The notes beneath the pieces are model-generated. The model searched no databases. It was given only the letters and a program-made list of their open reading frames with translations, and had not been told where the DNA came from. A stretch of 64,000 bases of DNA, taken from the NCBI GenBank assembly GCA_016748015.1, contig JAAOMT010000302.1, positions 171,237 through 235,236 of the forward strand. The letters run 5' to 3'. This stretch comes from Geosiphon pyriformis. Taxonomy: Eukaryota; Glomeromycota; Glomeromycetes; Archaeosporales; Geosiphonaceae. The translations under genes and the position numbers were made by a program. Below, piece by piece: positions 11,450 to 23,068 of this stretch. Numbering within the stretch: position 1 is the first letter of the stretch; the number at the start of each line of letters is the position of its first letter.

Positions 11450-11524
11450 GCGCTGCCAGAACCAAAGAGCAATAAACCATCTGGTGGTAAAAAACACAAC
11501 ATGAACAAACAAAGTGCATCAAAA
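11450..11524 (+). other. isolated exon-like segment (75 bp)
   Basis: A 25-codon open stretch in phase 0 (ALPEPKSNKPSGGKKHN...) sits between a good acceptor (TTTTTATAG) and a consensus donor (AAAA|GTAAGT). Its composition is gene-like while both flanks are AT-rich. It may be one exon of a gene whose neighbours have decayed or lie far away, or a chance match. No family was recognised. Confidence 0.25.
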
Positions 11525-11699
11525 GTAAGTTTTTCATTGCAATTTGTATAAATAGTAACATTAATTTACTAATTCTTCTTTCTTGACAAACAAACAACAA
11601 ATAAGATTTACACAACAAAATTTTTTTTGCTAAACTTATATTGAATATATTATTAATAATATTGTAAACATATAACATATATTTTTTCGTGTGTATTTT

Positions 11700-13619
11700 T
11701 CTTCAAAAAACATACTCTGAATATTTTAAAAACATTATGAATTTAATATTAAAATACCCTTAAAATAGTTTAGATATCATATGTATTTTGCAGATTTTAT
11801 AAAAAACCATAAAATTTTATGTAAATTTATAACTTGATAATTTAAGCCAAATAATTAATTCTATACTATTGAAATCAATAAAATAATTGTACTTTTATTA
11901 AATTTTGTTTTTAGAATTATCAAATTTTTTATTTTTTGTCATGACGACTTTTTTTCTTTTTACTTTAATTTTACTGCTATTAATAAAGCTGAAATTTTTT
12001 TTATTCCAAAAAACTTATTTTCTTTTAATTCAACTTTTTTAATTTTTTTATTACTTTTATCTGAATTGTTTTTATTATTTGATAATATAATTAATTTTTT
12101 AACTTACCTGATTTTGGTGTATTTTATTCTGTTAAACCAGTTTATAATTGCTTTGGTTTTAGTCAACCAACTATTTCTAATTAAAATTGCATAAATTATA
12201 ACTTTAATAATTATAATATTAATTAAAATAACTTTATTTTGCAGATTAATTAATAAATTAATAACTTGATCCAATAAACTTTTTTTATAAATTTTATTTA
12301 TTAATTAAAAATAAATCTTTCATTTTTTTCAATTAATTTTAAAAATGGTTATATTGTTAAAACTTAATTAAAAATTTTTTTATTACCTTTTATATAACAT
12401 ATTATAACTTTGGTAAATAGTTTATCAAAAATATTGTTACTATTTTAAATATTGTTGACTTATTTTGGTTTAATTTATTGTTAATAATAAGTTTTTTAGT
12501 TAATTTATTAAATTATTAATTAATTATAAAAAATTTTAAAGTTATTTGCTTGGTAATAATTATTTTTTTTAATAGCCAGTTTTAAATTATATAATTAAAA
12601 TTATATAACTTAAATAGTTATATTATTTTAAATTTGTAAATAAACTGTTAAATTCAGTTTTTTTCTTAATATTAGTAAATTGAATTTATTTTTTTTATAA
12701 CTCAATTGGTTAATTAACATATTTATCTACTAATTTTTAATTTAATGTTATTATAATAATATAAATCAAGTAAAAATAACATTTTTAAATATAATATAAG
12801 AATTTTATTTTGTAAGCAATATTAACGCCATTAATTTAATAAATATTTAAAAAAATTTCAATTTTGAATTCAATTTGTATTTAAAATAGTTAAATTTTTG
12901 ATAATAGCTTCTAATTTTGTTTGTTTAATTCTCTGTTATAAACACCAAAATATTAATTAGTAATTTAAGTAGCCAATAATAATTAAATTAAGTGATAATT
13001 TATGACTTTTGTTTACATAATAATGAAGAAAATAGTTATTTTGAAAAGTTTTTATAGATTTAAATTGATTAAAGCTTGAAAAATTAATAATTAAATATTC
13101 TGAATAATAGTTGAAATGATATAGTCTGACTGAAAACTGATAATAAAATAATTTCGACTTATAACAGTATAAAAAATTACATAAATATAATATCTGGATA
13201 AACCAAAATAAGTCAATTTTGTTATTATTAATCAAAATTATAAAATTAAATTTGTTAGTTAAAATAACATATTTAATAAGATAAAAATTAATATTCTTTA
13301 ATATTCTTTAATATACGTTCAATATTACTTGAATAATTCAAAGTGCTTTAAAAAGTTTATATAAGAATAAATTAGTAAAATTTAAGATATTATTAAATTA
13401 TTATAAATTCATAAAAAAACTAAAAAATTAAATTAATTTTATCTATAAATAGTGTTACCAAGTGAAAATTAAGTTATTAATTAATATAAAATTATCTTTA
13501 TAATTCGTATTATTTTAATTTATTACTTATTATTAATCAAAATATCAAATTTTAATATCTAATTAATAATTTAATTTGTACAATACACAAGTATAAATAA
13601 ATGCAATGATTTAATTATA
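11700..13619. other. AT-rich tract without genes
   Basis: Nearly all A and T, with stops in every frame and no recognisable motif. By analogy with 53.6-55.4 kb it is probably decayed transposon DNA, but I could not read a domain here. Confidence 0.6.
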
Positions 13620-13642
13620 CAGTCAAACCTTTATAAAAGAAC
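13620..13642. repeat. left terminal inverted repeat of the pogo-like element
   Basis: Begins CAGTCAAACC and ends TATAAAAGAAC, with TA immediately before it at 13618-13619. Related TATAAAAGAAC-type units recur at 13664-13745, giving subterminal repeats as in other pogo-like elements. Confidence 0.6.
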
Positions 13643-14129
13643 TCTCTATAAAAAAACAACCTTTTACAAAGAACATTTTTTTATAGAACCAATTAATTAA
13701 TTAAAAATTTTCTCTCTATATAAGAACAATTTATAAAAGAACAAAAACATAATTTTATCAAATGTTTATTCGAAATTTATCTTCATATAAAAATAAATAT
13801 CATGTGCTAGATGTTAATTGGTAATTAAAAAAGAGTTAGAATGTATTGAATTGATTTTATCTTTATTTATTACTTCTAATCTTTATTTTTTGACTGTTCT
13901 TTCTCACTTTTTTCAACTCTATTTTATAGGAGAAAGAAAAAAATGCTATTAAAGAAATGAGACAGATTGAGATGGAAAAGGAATCACAGTAGGAACAAGA
14001 GATGTCTGTAAAAAACATTAAATCTAGTATAAAAACATTTGGTTTAAATGATAAAAGAAGAGAGATAGCAATTGATAGAGTATATTGTATTAGGTAATGA
14101 TTCATATATTAAAGGCTTTTAAAAACAAG

Positions 14130-17100
14130 CTTTAACAAAATATTAAACTCAATTAAACAAACAAAATCTAATCACTCACTAATCATTTTGGTTTATTTAA
14201 GACACTCTAAACTCTATGGATCAAAGGTTGTATCAATTTGATATCATTCTCAATGAAGACATTTATTTAGGCAAGTATGAATACCTTTTTCTTTGCACAT
14301 GATAATGCAGAAAAGACCAAAAAATGAATAAAGACCACTATTACGAAAGATATGACTGGTGAGTTGCCAGTATTATAATTTTTAAATAACACTCTTTGAT
14401 TTCTCTTATACTTAATAGTGCTTTTTTTAATTAACAGATATTACTATATATACTATGAACCATTGCATATTTTCTCATCTCCACCATTAACAACTATTAT
14501 TACTATCATCCTACGTGTACCCTTTGATTTCTCTTACACTCGATAGTGCTCTTTTTAATAATCTAATAATATTGTTGTTTATCTCCATATACAACTTTCG
14601 GAAATTTCTATCATCTTATTTCACCACAAACTCCAAATTCAAAATCAAACAAACTGTTAATAACTTCACCATGTTTATTAAAACCTGCTGCAAGACCAAC
14701 AGGATTTGATAGTTTTTTTCCTCAAACCAATGACCTCACAGTTCATCCAATTAGCATCTTTTAATCAGTTTAAATGGCACATATAATCGTTTTAATTTGA
14801 ATTTAGTGGTGATAAAAAAACTCTACATACCTCAACAGCCAATTGTTCATCATCCACCAGCCTATTCCTAGCATTCAGCCCCACTTTGTCGACTAAATTA
14901 CCAATCTATGCATCTGTTCTGTATTAGTGCTGAGGCGTATTAGAAGCATAAACATCTATTTGTGAACAGTGGCATGTGAATTAAAGGAGTACTCTAAGAA
15001 GAATACGAGGAATATTATCCCTGTTGTTTCTAGGATAAAGTTTCGGAGTTTTATTGAAAGGGTTGATAGTTGATAGTGTGCATCTTATAACTGGAAAAGT
15101 TGCCTGGTGGTTCAGGATAGAAGGGGCAAAGTATTGAATGATAAGAGAGTAAGAGCAATAATGTACCTAGAATGTGTGTATACAGTTTTAATAGTAACCC
15201 ATGGAATAATAACATTTTCTTTGGTAAAGTTTTGATGGCTTGATCTAATCACACTTTTTACAGATAGTGAAACATCATGATCATTGTATTGATTTTGGAT
15301 GCCTGTTTCGGAAACAATGGAATGTATGTAAACTGCAAAGACCTTTGCCTTTAAATGATTTGATGAATTGTCACATTAGGGAATATATAGCATAATAACA
15401 GATGTCTTGGTAACCTTTTTATATTCATGTGTCATTCGTAGTTAGCTGAGCATTAAGAGAAGATCAGGCGCTTATCACAGGGTTTCACTCATTAATAATT
15501 TAATTGAATGTTAAACATAAAATAAATATTCAATATTATAAAAACTATAATATCCTTGATCCCTTCCTACTTTTTATTCATTATTTGATATGGACAAAAC
15601 TATGCAGTTCCAATTTGCATCCCAAAGTGCCTGCTGAAATTCTTTTATATGAGTTCGCATTATTTCCAGTTTAGAAGAGTTTATAAGATAATCAGTGAAT
15701 AGGTTTTTTAGGTATAAAAGTTGTTATTAGTAGAAGAGGTTATATATAATCTTAATTAAGAGAAGCACATACTATCAATTATTTTGATAGTTCATCAGCA
15801 TTATTAAATATTAATCCGTTTTTTCCATGTTGAATTAGCTCATCAAGACTGAATAATAGATTAGGAAGAATAATAAAATAGTTTTTAATGAATTCCAACT
15901 CTTAATTAAATATAAATTCATATTTACCACTTAAAGTTGATTGCACAGACAGGCAAATCACATCCAAACATATTTACTACCTTCATAGAAAGATTCATTC
16001 CTAAAGATGATTTATGAAGAGAAATCCCAAGATTCGCTGATTCTGTGGAATGGTATTATTATGCCTATCAACATTATAATCAACAAAGAATTAACTTACC
16101 TAATATCAAAGGATAGTCTTCAACAGTTAACCATGTTGTCACAACCCTTACATTGGTCAATAAAAGTCTACTAATATTCCATGTATATATATCTTTCAAT
16201 GGGGCGTTTTCCATTATCATAAATAATAATTTTGGGAAAGGTTTGGCACCTCCCTTTACCAAGTTACTTTTAGCAAATTTGTCGCATATCTTGGCTGCTT
16301 TCCAATAATATTGAAAAATCTTCATTTGCTGTCCAACTTATACTGCTAATAATGTGTATTGGACAATCGGAACAATATTTGGCAGGTTCTTTTGGCAATG
16401 GTTTAATTGTTATTAAAGTTGGGTTGCTGGCATTACAAGCAATCCAATAGATTGTAAAGAGATAATATCTTCTGATCTGATCCCTTAGTTCTTTCTTAGA
16501 AACAAATTAGAAGTTAATATTGAGTCTATTGAAATGAAGTAGGAAAGAAATTATCTTGTGTATTTCTTCGATGTCTAATCTGCGGAAATGGGTTGGTGGA
16601 CAATTTTATAAAGTCGAAACTTTGCCACTATAACAATATTAAGATTTTTTTAAAAAGAAATGTTTCATAATATGAAGAAGACTTATTCGACATCTCAGTT
16701 ATAAAGAAGCTCTTAATGCAGGACTGCAGTCATGGTGAAGTGGGCTACTGCTCTATGTCCCCATACTCTTTTGCGTCTATAATGAAACAAATTAAAGATC
16801 ATATCACTTATAAACATAAGACAATATCTTTAAAGCTTTATTAAACAAGCTATTTCACAAATTTAACTATTCTGCTGTTAGGGCCCAATCGAAGCCCTAG
16901 AATAGTATAGCCAAAGTTATGCCAATCAATAATCAGATTTGTTTGCCATTGCCAGCATATGAATTGAACAATGAAAAGAGTAGGAATAAAAGGTGGATTC
17001 TATATCTGAGATGAAAAGATTGCCACAGTGAATCATGAAATATATTTTTTTGCACAATTAAGTTCTTGCGCACAAACTATAAATCCTTATAGATTTATCT

Positions 17101-17630
17101 GGACTATTACGAAATCTGGTGAACTAATCCACCATAAAAGGGTCCAATACAGCAGCAAAATCTGGGAATGTGTGTAAATCAAAAAAAAACACGTTCGGAA
17201 AGAATTCAGACAGGCATCATGAATATGATATATAATGAATTTTTATCTTTGGATTGTCGAATATAGAATTAAGAGGTCTTATGCCTGTGTAAAGAATATT
17301 AAAGATCTATTGAAAAGATCAAAGGTCCTTATATAATATGGTTATAATATTCTTACCATCATATCTCACAAAATAAACAGACTATCCATTTTGTGCAAAA
17401 CTTAATGCATGATATTGCATTCGAGGAGAGCATCCTATATTTCCTAGTTACATTCTTACCAAACTTTCTTTTAAATCGATTTACATTGGACTTACTCTTT
17501 TTGATCTTGTTTGTTCTCATGTACAGCCACTTAGCCCCTATTGTATTCCAATTTATGCTTGTTAAAACCAAATCTAATATTATTGTTATAGGCACATTTT
17601 CTAATAGACTTGCTAAATTATCACAATATT
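14130..17630. other. unclassified, stop-riddled DNA inside the pogo-like element
   Basis: About 3.5 kb with clearly less A+T than the neighbouring deserts but stops in all frames. The longest frames are a minus-strand one at 16325-16080 and a minus-strand one at 17595-17359, and neither shows a domain I can defend. This is probably a decayed nested transposon. I found no terminal repeats for it. Confidence 0.45.
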
Positions 17631-17634
17631 AAAA

Positions 17635-19015
17635 CCTTTATTCAAAAAACAAAGTTAATAATGCTCTTCATAAAGAAATTTGTCAATATTCCAAAAATCA
17701 CTATGGCACGAAACATGATAATATTGTAGCTTACTTCAATCATAAATATCCAGAACTTCATATTTTTCATCCAACTGTCTCCAAGATAATTAAAGAGCAT
17801 ACAAAGTAGTTGAATATTGAAATTGATAAAATCTCAGAAAGATGTATTCGACACAAAAGCATTAAATTTCCATTATTAGACCAAGCTTTAAGTTATTGGG
17901 TAGAACAAATAATTGCAGCCATTATTGAATTCAATGATCAACTAATTAAAAAAAAAGGAAAAGAATTTGCCAAACTTCTTAGTATACATGAAAATGAAAT
18001 GCAATTCTCAAATAGATGGGTTCAAAAATTCAAAAAACGAAACCAGTTACGTATTTACCGACTTCATAGTAAGACAGAAAGTGTATCAACAGAAATTTTA
18101 CCAGAAAAATGAAGAAAATTAAAAACCATTATATCCGAATTTGATCCTGCTGACATATATAATGCTAATAAAACAGGATTATTTTTTCGTATGGGACCAA
18201 ATCAAACACTTGCAAAATGTCAAAATATAGGAAAAAAATTGGTATATTATATTTACCAATTATTATCATTATATATTATTGTTATATTAAATTAATTGGG
18301 TTTTTTATAGAATAAATCTCAGATTACAATTTTTCTTGGTACAAATTCAACTGGATCTTACAAATTACAACCTTTAGTAATTGTACATGCAAAAAATCCA
18401 AGATGCTTTAAAGAAATTAATACTTCCAACCTATCTGTGATTTACAAATTCAATTCCAAAGCATGGATCCACTCAAATATATGGAAAGCATGGCTTAAAT
18501 ATATAAATGAAGGCTTTCGATCTGTTATAATTCAAAGCTATTGGCAAAAAACGGATATTCTTTTCTATAATCAAGAATTAGAAATTCAAGAATCCGAAAC
18601 ATCAATTGCTATGGATATATTCAACAATTTACCATCAAATGCACAACAATTGGTCAAAAATTTCGAAGATTATACTGTAGCAGTTGATGAATTATTGGCA
18701 ACTAAAAATATTCTTGATGATAATGAAATTGTAGATATGGTTTTAGCCGATGCTCAAATGGAAACCAATACAATTAATGATTCGAAAGAAGGATTAGAAG
18801 AATCTCCACCTGCTATAATTACAATTACAGAAGCATATGAAGCATTAAAAAAAGTAATTAGATTTGAAGAGCAATTAGCAGAAGAAAATTTTAATATAGA
18901 AAACCAAAATTTACTTAGAAAAAAATTATATGAATATGAAAAAATGAAGGAAAATTCTAAAAAACAGGTAACAATTAATCAATATTTTAATAATAATAAT
19001 AATTTATTGATTTAA
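17635..19015 (+). pseudogene. broken pogo/Tigger transposase (CENP-B HTH + DDE_1)
   Basis: In order the remains are an N-terminal HTH (NKVNNALHKEICQYSKNHYG to about 17806), a CENP-B-type HTH from 17810 to 18112 (LLDQALSYWVEQ, NRWVQKFKKRN), and the start of the DDE_1 domain from 18113 (IYNANKTGLFFRMGPNQTLA). A GT-AG intron-like 69 bp at 18242-18310 is followed by ITIFLGTNSTGSYKLQPLVI and AWIHSNIWKAWLKYINE. It then jumps directly to SYWQKTDIL and a C-terminal tail ending at 19015. Two stops interrupt it (TAG at 17807, TGA at 18110). The first catalytic Asp of the YNxDETG motif is Asn here and the following Glu is Lys, both G-to-A changes; the segment with the second and third catalytic Asp is deleted near 18515. 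It is therefore inactive. Confidence 0.8.
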
Positions 19016-19065
19016 TAAATAAATATAGTTTATTTAATAATAATTATAAAACTCTATAATAGAAC

Positions 19066-19118
19066 ACCTCTATAATAGAACATAATTTACATGTTCCAAC
19101 TGTGTTCTTTTATAGAGG
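19066..19118. repeat. inverted repeat / hairpin in the right subterminal region
   Basis: CCTCTATAATAGAAC at the left and GTTCTTTTATAGAGG at the right are inverted copies separated by about 23 bp. A direct copy (CTCTATAATAGAAC) lies just before the hairpin. They are variants of the terminal repeat and may have been transposase-binding units. Confidence 0.55.
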
Positions 19119-19125
19119 TCTACAA
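19103..19125. repeat. right terminal inverted repeat of the pogo-like element
   Basis: GTTCTTTTATAGAGGTCTAC followed by AA and then TA. Its inverse matches the left end over the ACCTYTATAAAAGAAC core; the outermost bases have diverged. Confidence 0.5.
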
Positions 19126-21230
19126 TATTCCAAATTATATAATATTTAAGAATTTATTAAAATATTTAAAAAGTTGTCAAAATATTTAAAAGTTTACCAA
19201 AATATTTAATTGTTTATTAAAATAACTTGTAATTTGCTAAAATATATCTTTAGTTTGTCAAAATATTAGTGAAAAAAAGTGCTAAATTTTAGAATAGTAT
19301 TACAACAAATTGTATAAGAAAAAGCTTTTTTCTTTAAGAGAATGCAAACTTTTTTAATAATTAATACTACTATAAAATTCACTAATATTCTGAAATTGAT
19401 TAGCTACCAATTTTAATAAACATTTAGTCAATTCCAGTTTTGGACAAAAAATATTTCTTTTTTTATTTCTTTTATTTTAAATTCTTTTTATTTTTTTATT
19501 TTTTATATTATTACATAACTTATAATTAAGTATTTTTGTAAAAATATTAATTTTTACTACAAAATAATTACACAAAGTAATTGATATAAAATTGGCCATT
19601 TTATTATAAGCTCAATAGTATAAACAATTCAAAGTATAAAAAGATATTTTAAAAATAGATTAGTTTATTAGAGATTTAATAGTTTTTATTAACGACAGAA
19701 TTAAACAACAATTTAGTATTAATAACATCAAAAAAAAATGAGAAAATATTTTGGTAAAAATGACTTTTTAAAAATTAAAAACAATAAATTACAAAAATAA
19801 AAATATTTAATATGTTAATATTTTATATAATACAAATATAAAATTATTATATAAACATAAAATTTAAAAAACATTTTTTTGCTGTATTTCAAGATTTAAT
19901 AGATGAGTAAGCCAAGTATTTTTTATTATAATAATAATATTTAACTTTGTTCTTGCTAATTTAATCTTGTTATATTGTTGTTAAGAGTTTTTTTAATAAT
20001 TAAAACCCTTTTAAAAAAAATTATAAAGGTTTTTTTTGAAATTTTATTTCTTTGTTAAAACAAAATACAGTTATCTTATCACTTGAATCTTTGAAATATC
20101 GAAAAAAAGCTAATTTACTAAGTATTTATAAACATAAACTTATAAATATTTTCTATATTAGAATTATTAAAAAGTGAATTTATTGTTTGATTAAATATTG
20201 AACATTTTTTAAAATAGAAATTGAATAGATTTAATGATCATATTTTGTTAATAAAACATAAATTAAGAAAATAAAAATAAATGTTAGTTTAAAAAAAATT
20301 TATTAAGCAATAGTTTTTTTATTAGCTTTAATATTAATGGCTTTTATGTTTTTATTAAGCTTTAACATACATAAAATATTAATGCTATTAATTATTAAAA
20401 ACTCTTTTAGATTAATTAAAAAGTAGTAAGAAATTAATATATAATTCTTTAAAAATAATATATAAAGATATTAAAAAAAGTAATAATTAATTACAATAAG
20501 ACATTTTAAAAATAATATACTAATAAATCACAAAGCTATTTAATAATTACACAAAAATAAATTAATATAAGCTTCTATTGTTTGGCTAATATTAAGTTAA
20601 CATAAAAACAATTATATTTATATTTATAATTTTTATTTTTTAAAATTTTTATGTTTCTTGTTTTTTTATCCTTATAAATTCATTTAAGTTTTTATTTTGC
20701 TTATGTTTTACAGAAATAGTATGACTTTTGTTAATAGTTTCTTTAGTTAAACTTTCTATTATATCTTGAGTTTTGTATTTTATTGTTGTTTTGCACTTTA
20801 GCTTAAAAATATGTGGTTAGCAGAAATTTTAATAGAATTGGTCAATTTATTTATGATTATAAATATCAAATAAATCTTTACCATATTTTCCAAATTTTGT
20901 TGTTCAATATTAAACCACAGATTAGTGATTTTATGCATCTTTTTATAGTAATTTTTGGAATTTTAATATGTTGAACAAAATGAAAAGTCCAATTAGCCAA
21001 CCACATTATAAGATCCAGAAAAAAAACAGCAAAATGTGCTGGCTACAACAAAACAATGTTTGTTGATCAGGTAGCACGAAGTTGTCTTTATTTTTTATGT
21101 AGACCATCGATAGCTGCTTAAGATTTTGCTTACTACAACAAGCATGAAGTTCAAAGAAGAGTTCGCATAAAGTTGATCTTGACTCAACTAAGCAAAAAAC
21201 CCACATTGTTTCTGCTAGCCATTAAGAGTA
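19126..21230. other. AT-rich tract without genes
   Basis: Extremely AT-rich to about 20.9 kb. Some minus-strand stretches near 20.65-20.80 kb keep Lys/Asn-rich readings with several stops and could be remains of a retroelement protein, but no domain can be fixed. At 20.95-21.23 kb the composition becomes more balanced without a gene. Confidence 0.55.
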
Positions 21231-21874
21231 CAATAAGAGTATGAACATTAACCTCGAATTGCTCTTCATTAAATTTTCAAGAATACTTACAGAAAACCCT
21301 GTTTTTTTATTGCCCAGTAACATCATGTGATCATCATGTTTGCTTTGTCTGGTTTTGTTGCAGTGCCCCATATAAAAAATAAACGTTAATATTATGGAAA
21401 TATTTTTGACTGCTTTAAAAAAAAAGTTTTAAATTCAAGAAATATAATTGAGCAGAAAAAAGTTAATGCCAATTATTTTTATATTTATAAATTCAGACTG
21501 AATTTACTAGAGCAGAGAAAAAAGAAGTATAATAAGTATTTTTAATTTATTTATTTTAGCAACACTATCATTGCTACCTATATGTACACTTTCTAGAATT
21601 TTCATAGCAATGGAAATCATAAATCAACACCCAAAAGGGGTATGGTAGGTAAACGAAATTCAAACTGTTCTAATATTTAAGGACATATGTTTGGTAAGTG
21701 TTCATTTCCATTGAAAACATTTTTTGGGAATTTCTCATTTTGTGCTTTTTCATAAATGATGTTCGGAACATCTTATCACTGCCCATACCATCGAGGGCTT
21801 TAGTCCATGTGAATGATTAGCACTTGTGTAAGCTATTTACTAGGCTATTAAAACAAAACTATATACAAAGCTAT
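21231..21874. other. 3' flank of the Sel1-repeat gene
   Basis: Mixed composition, no open frame with coding character. It presumably contains the 3' UTR of the minus-strand Sel1 gene. Confidence 0.5.
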
Positions 21875-23068
21875 TTAAAATCCTGCTCGCAAATGACTTT
21901 TAAGCATTCTATCGGCCAGAATATATCCTCGCTGTGCCGATTTTACATACCATTTAATGGCCTCGTGCATATCTTTTGGCGTCCCACTTCCATTTTCATA
22001 AAAATTACCCAAACAAAATTGTCCCTCAAAATCTCCGGATGCAGCGGATTTCTGGAAACAATAGTGAGCACGATGATCATTTTGTTTGGATCCGATCGCC
22101 TCACGATAAAACTTTCCGAGTACACACCATGCTTCATCTTTTCCAATATCAGCAGCTTGTTGATACCAATGTAAAGCTAATGAAGCATCTTTTTTGGTTC
22201 CAATTCCTTGTTCAAAACATTTTGCTACAGTTAATTGACCTCGCCCATCCCCACCCTTGGCAGATTCTAAATACCAATAAAATGCGTTGCAATTTTGATG
22301 CTTCCAGGTACCCAGTCCATACCGATGACATTCTCCAACTAAAAATTGTGCACTGATATTGCCACCAATCGCCGATTGCCGATACCAATAAAATCCTCGC
22401 TTTGCATCTCGTTCGACTCCTGAGCCATGATATAGACAGGAACCAAGGTTCATCATACCAATGGTATCTCCACCATCGGCTGATTTTCGATACAAGTTGT
22501 AGGCTATAGATAAATTTTGTTTGATACCTATCCCCTCACCGTAGCAATATGCAAGTAAACAATGACCTCGAGAACTCCCAGCATCTGACGCTCTTTTATA
22601 CCAGTAAAAAGCGTTTTTTTTATCTTTTTTACAACCAATCCCAGCGAGATAACAACCTGCCAGCGAAACTTGACCCAAAGCGTCATCTTTTCCAGCGGCC
22701 ATCTTATATAATGCAAATGCTTTCTCTTTATCAGTCTGAGTTCCAATTCCCAATTCATAAAATAATCCAAGCAGACGAGTACAGTGGGGAATACACTGAT
22801 TTTCGTGCAATAAATCCAAGACCGTTTGTAGATGTTGGTTATTTTTAACGAGAAAGTCTGTTATGGTTGTGTGAAGCCTTTTCTCAATTTCCCCACGACC
22901 AGCAGCTTTGTTATGTAAGCCATCCAAGAGATCAAGTATTTCATTCTCTTTTGGCAATTCCATATTGCTGTACTGATCTTCTATCTCGTCGATAGTGCAT
23001 TTTTGGTAAAAAATTTTTATAAACTTTCCTAAAATCAAATAAACGTAATCAAAACTGAGTGTTTCCAT
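21875..23068 (-). CDS. Sel1-like repeat protein, 397 aa
   Basis: A single uninterrupted exon with an ATG at 23068. Residues ~98-384 form about eight Sel1-like (TPR-type) repeats of 35-37 residues with the usual pattern LGxxYxxGxGxxxDxxxAxxWYxxAAxxG, clear in AGCYLAGIGCKKDKKNAFYW and GNFYENGSGTPKDMHEAIKW. Such repeats stack into a superhelix that binds other proteins. The N-terminal ~95 residues (IEDQYSN...EILDLLDGLHNK) resemble the linker between the protein kinase domain and Sel1 repeats in kinase-Sel1 fusions common in Glomeromycotina; no kinase domain lies upstream, so this may be a stand-alone or truncated paralogue. It is isolated between AT-rich, transposon-derived blocks, yet shows no stop or frameshift. 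Partner and pathway cannot be inferred. Confidence 0.88.
   Translation of the reverse strand: METLSFDYVYLILGKFIKIFYQKCTIDEIEDQYSNMELPKENEILDLLDGLHNKAAGRGEIEKRLHTTITDFLVKNNQHLQTVLDLLHENQCIPHCTRLLGLFYELGIGTQTDKEKAFALYKMAAGKDDALGQVSLAGCYLAGIGCKKDKKNAFYWYKRASDAGSSRGHCLLAYCYGEGIGIKQNLSIAYNLYRKSADGGDTIGMMNLGSCLYHGSGVERDAKRGFYWYRQSAIGGNISAQFLVGECHRYGLGTWKHQNCNAFYWYLESAKGGDGRGQLTVAKCFEQGIGTKKDASLALHWYQQAADIGKDEAWCVLGKFYREAIGSKQNDHRAHYCFQKSAASGDFEGQFCLGNFYENGSGTPKDMHEAIKWYVKSAQRGYILADRMLKSHLRAGF

Larger units (their letters stand above)
13620..19125 (+). mobile_element. pogo/Tigger-like DNA transposon relic
   Basis: The left end (CAGTCAAACCTTTATAAAAG) and the reverse complement of the right end (TTGTAGACCTCTATAAAAG) match over the core ACCTYTATAAAAGAAC, and TA lies outside each end, as expected for pogo/Tigger insertion at TA. 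A broken transposase on the plus strand occupies the right third. The element is 5.5 kb long although the transposase needs only ~1.4 kb, so the left and middle probably contain one or more later insertions. The element cannot move by itself. Confidence 0.65.

Noticed and set aside
12957-14105. Minus-strand frames of 80-92 codons at 12957-13235 and 13863-14105
   Set aside because: Composed of Phe, Tyr, Leu, Ile and Asn as expected from AT-rich DNA, with no motif, and the second overlaps the left part of the pogo-like element.
17359-17595. Minus-strand frame with GAKWLYMRTNKIKKSKSNV, faintly like a copia reverse transcriptase GxKWVFK motif
   Set aside because: Only a few residues agree and the expected continuation is absent in all three frames; not enough to call a copia fragment.
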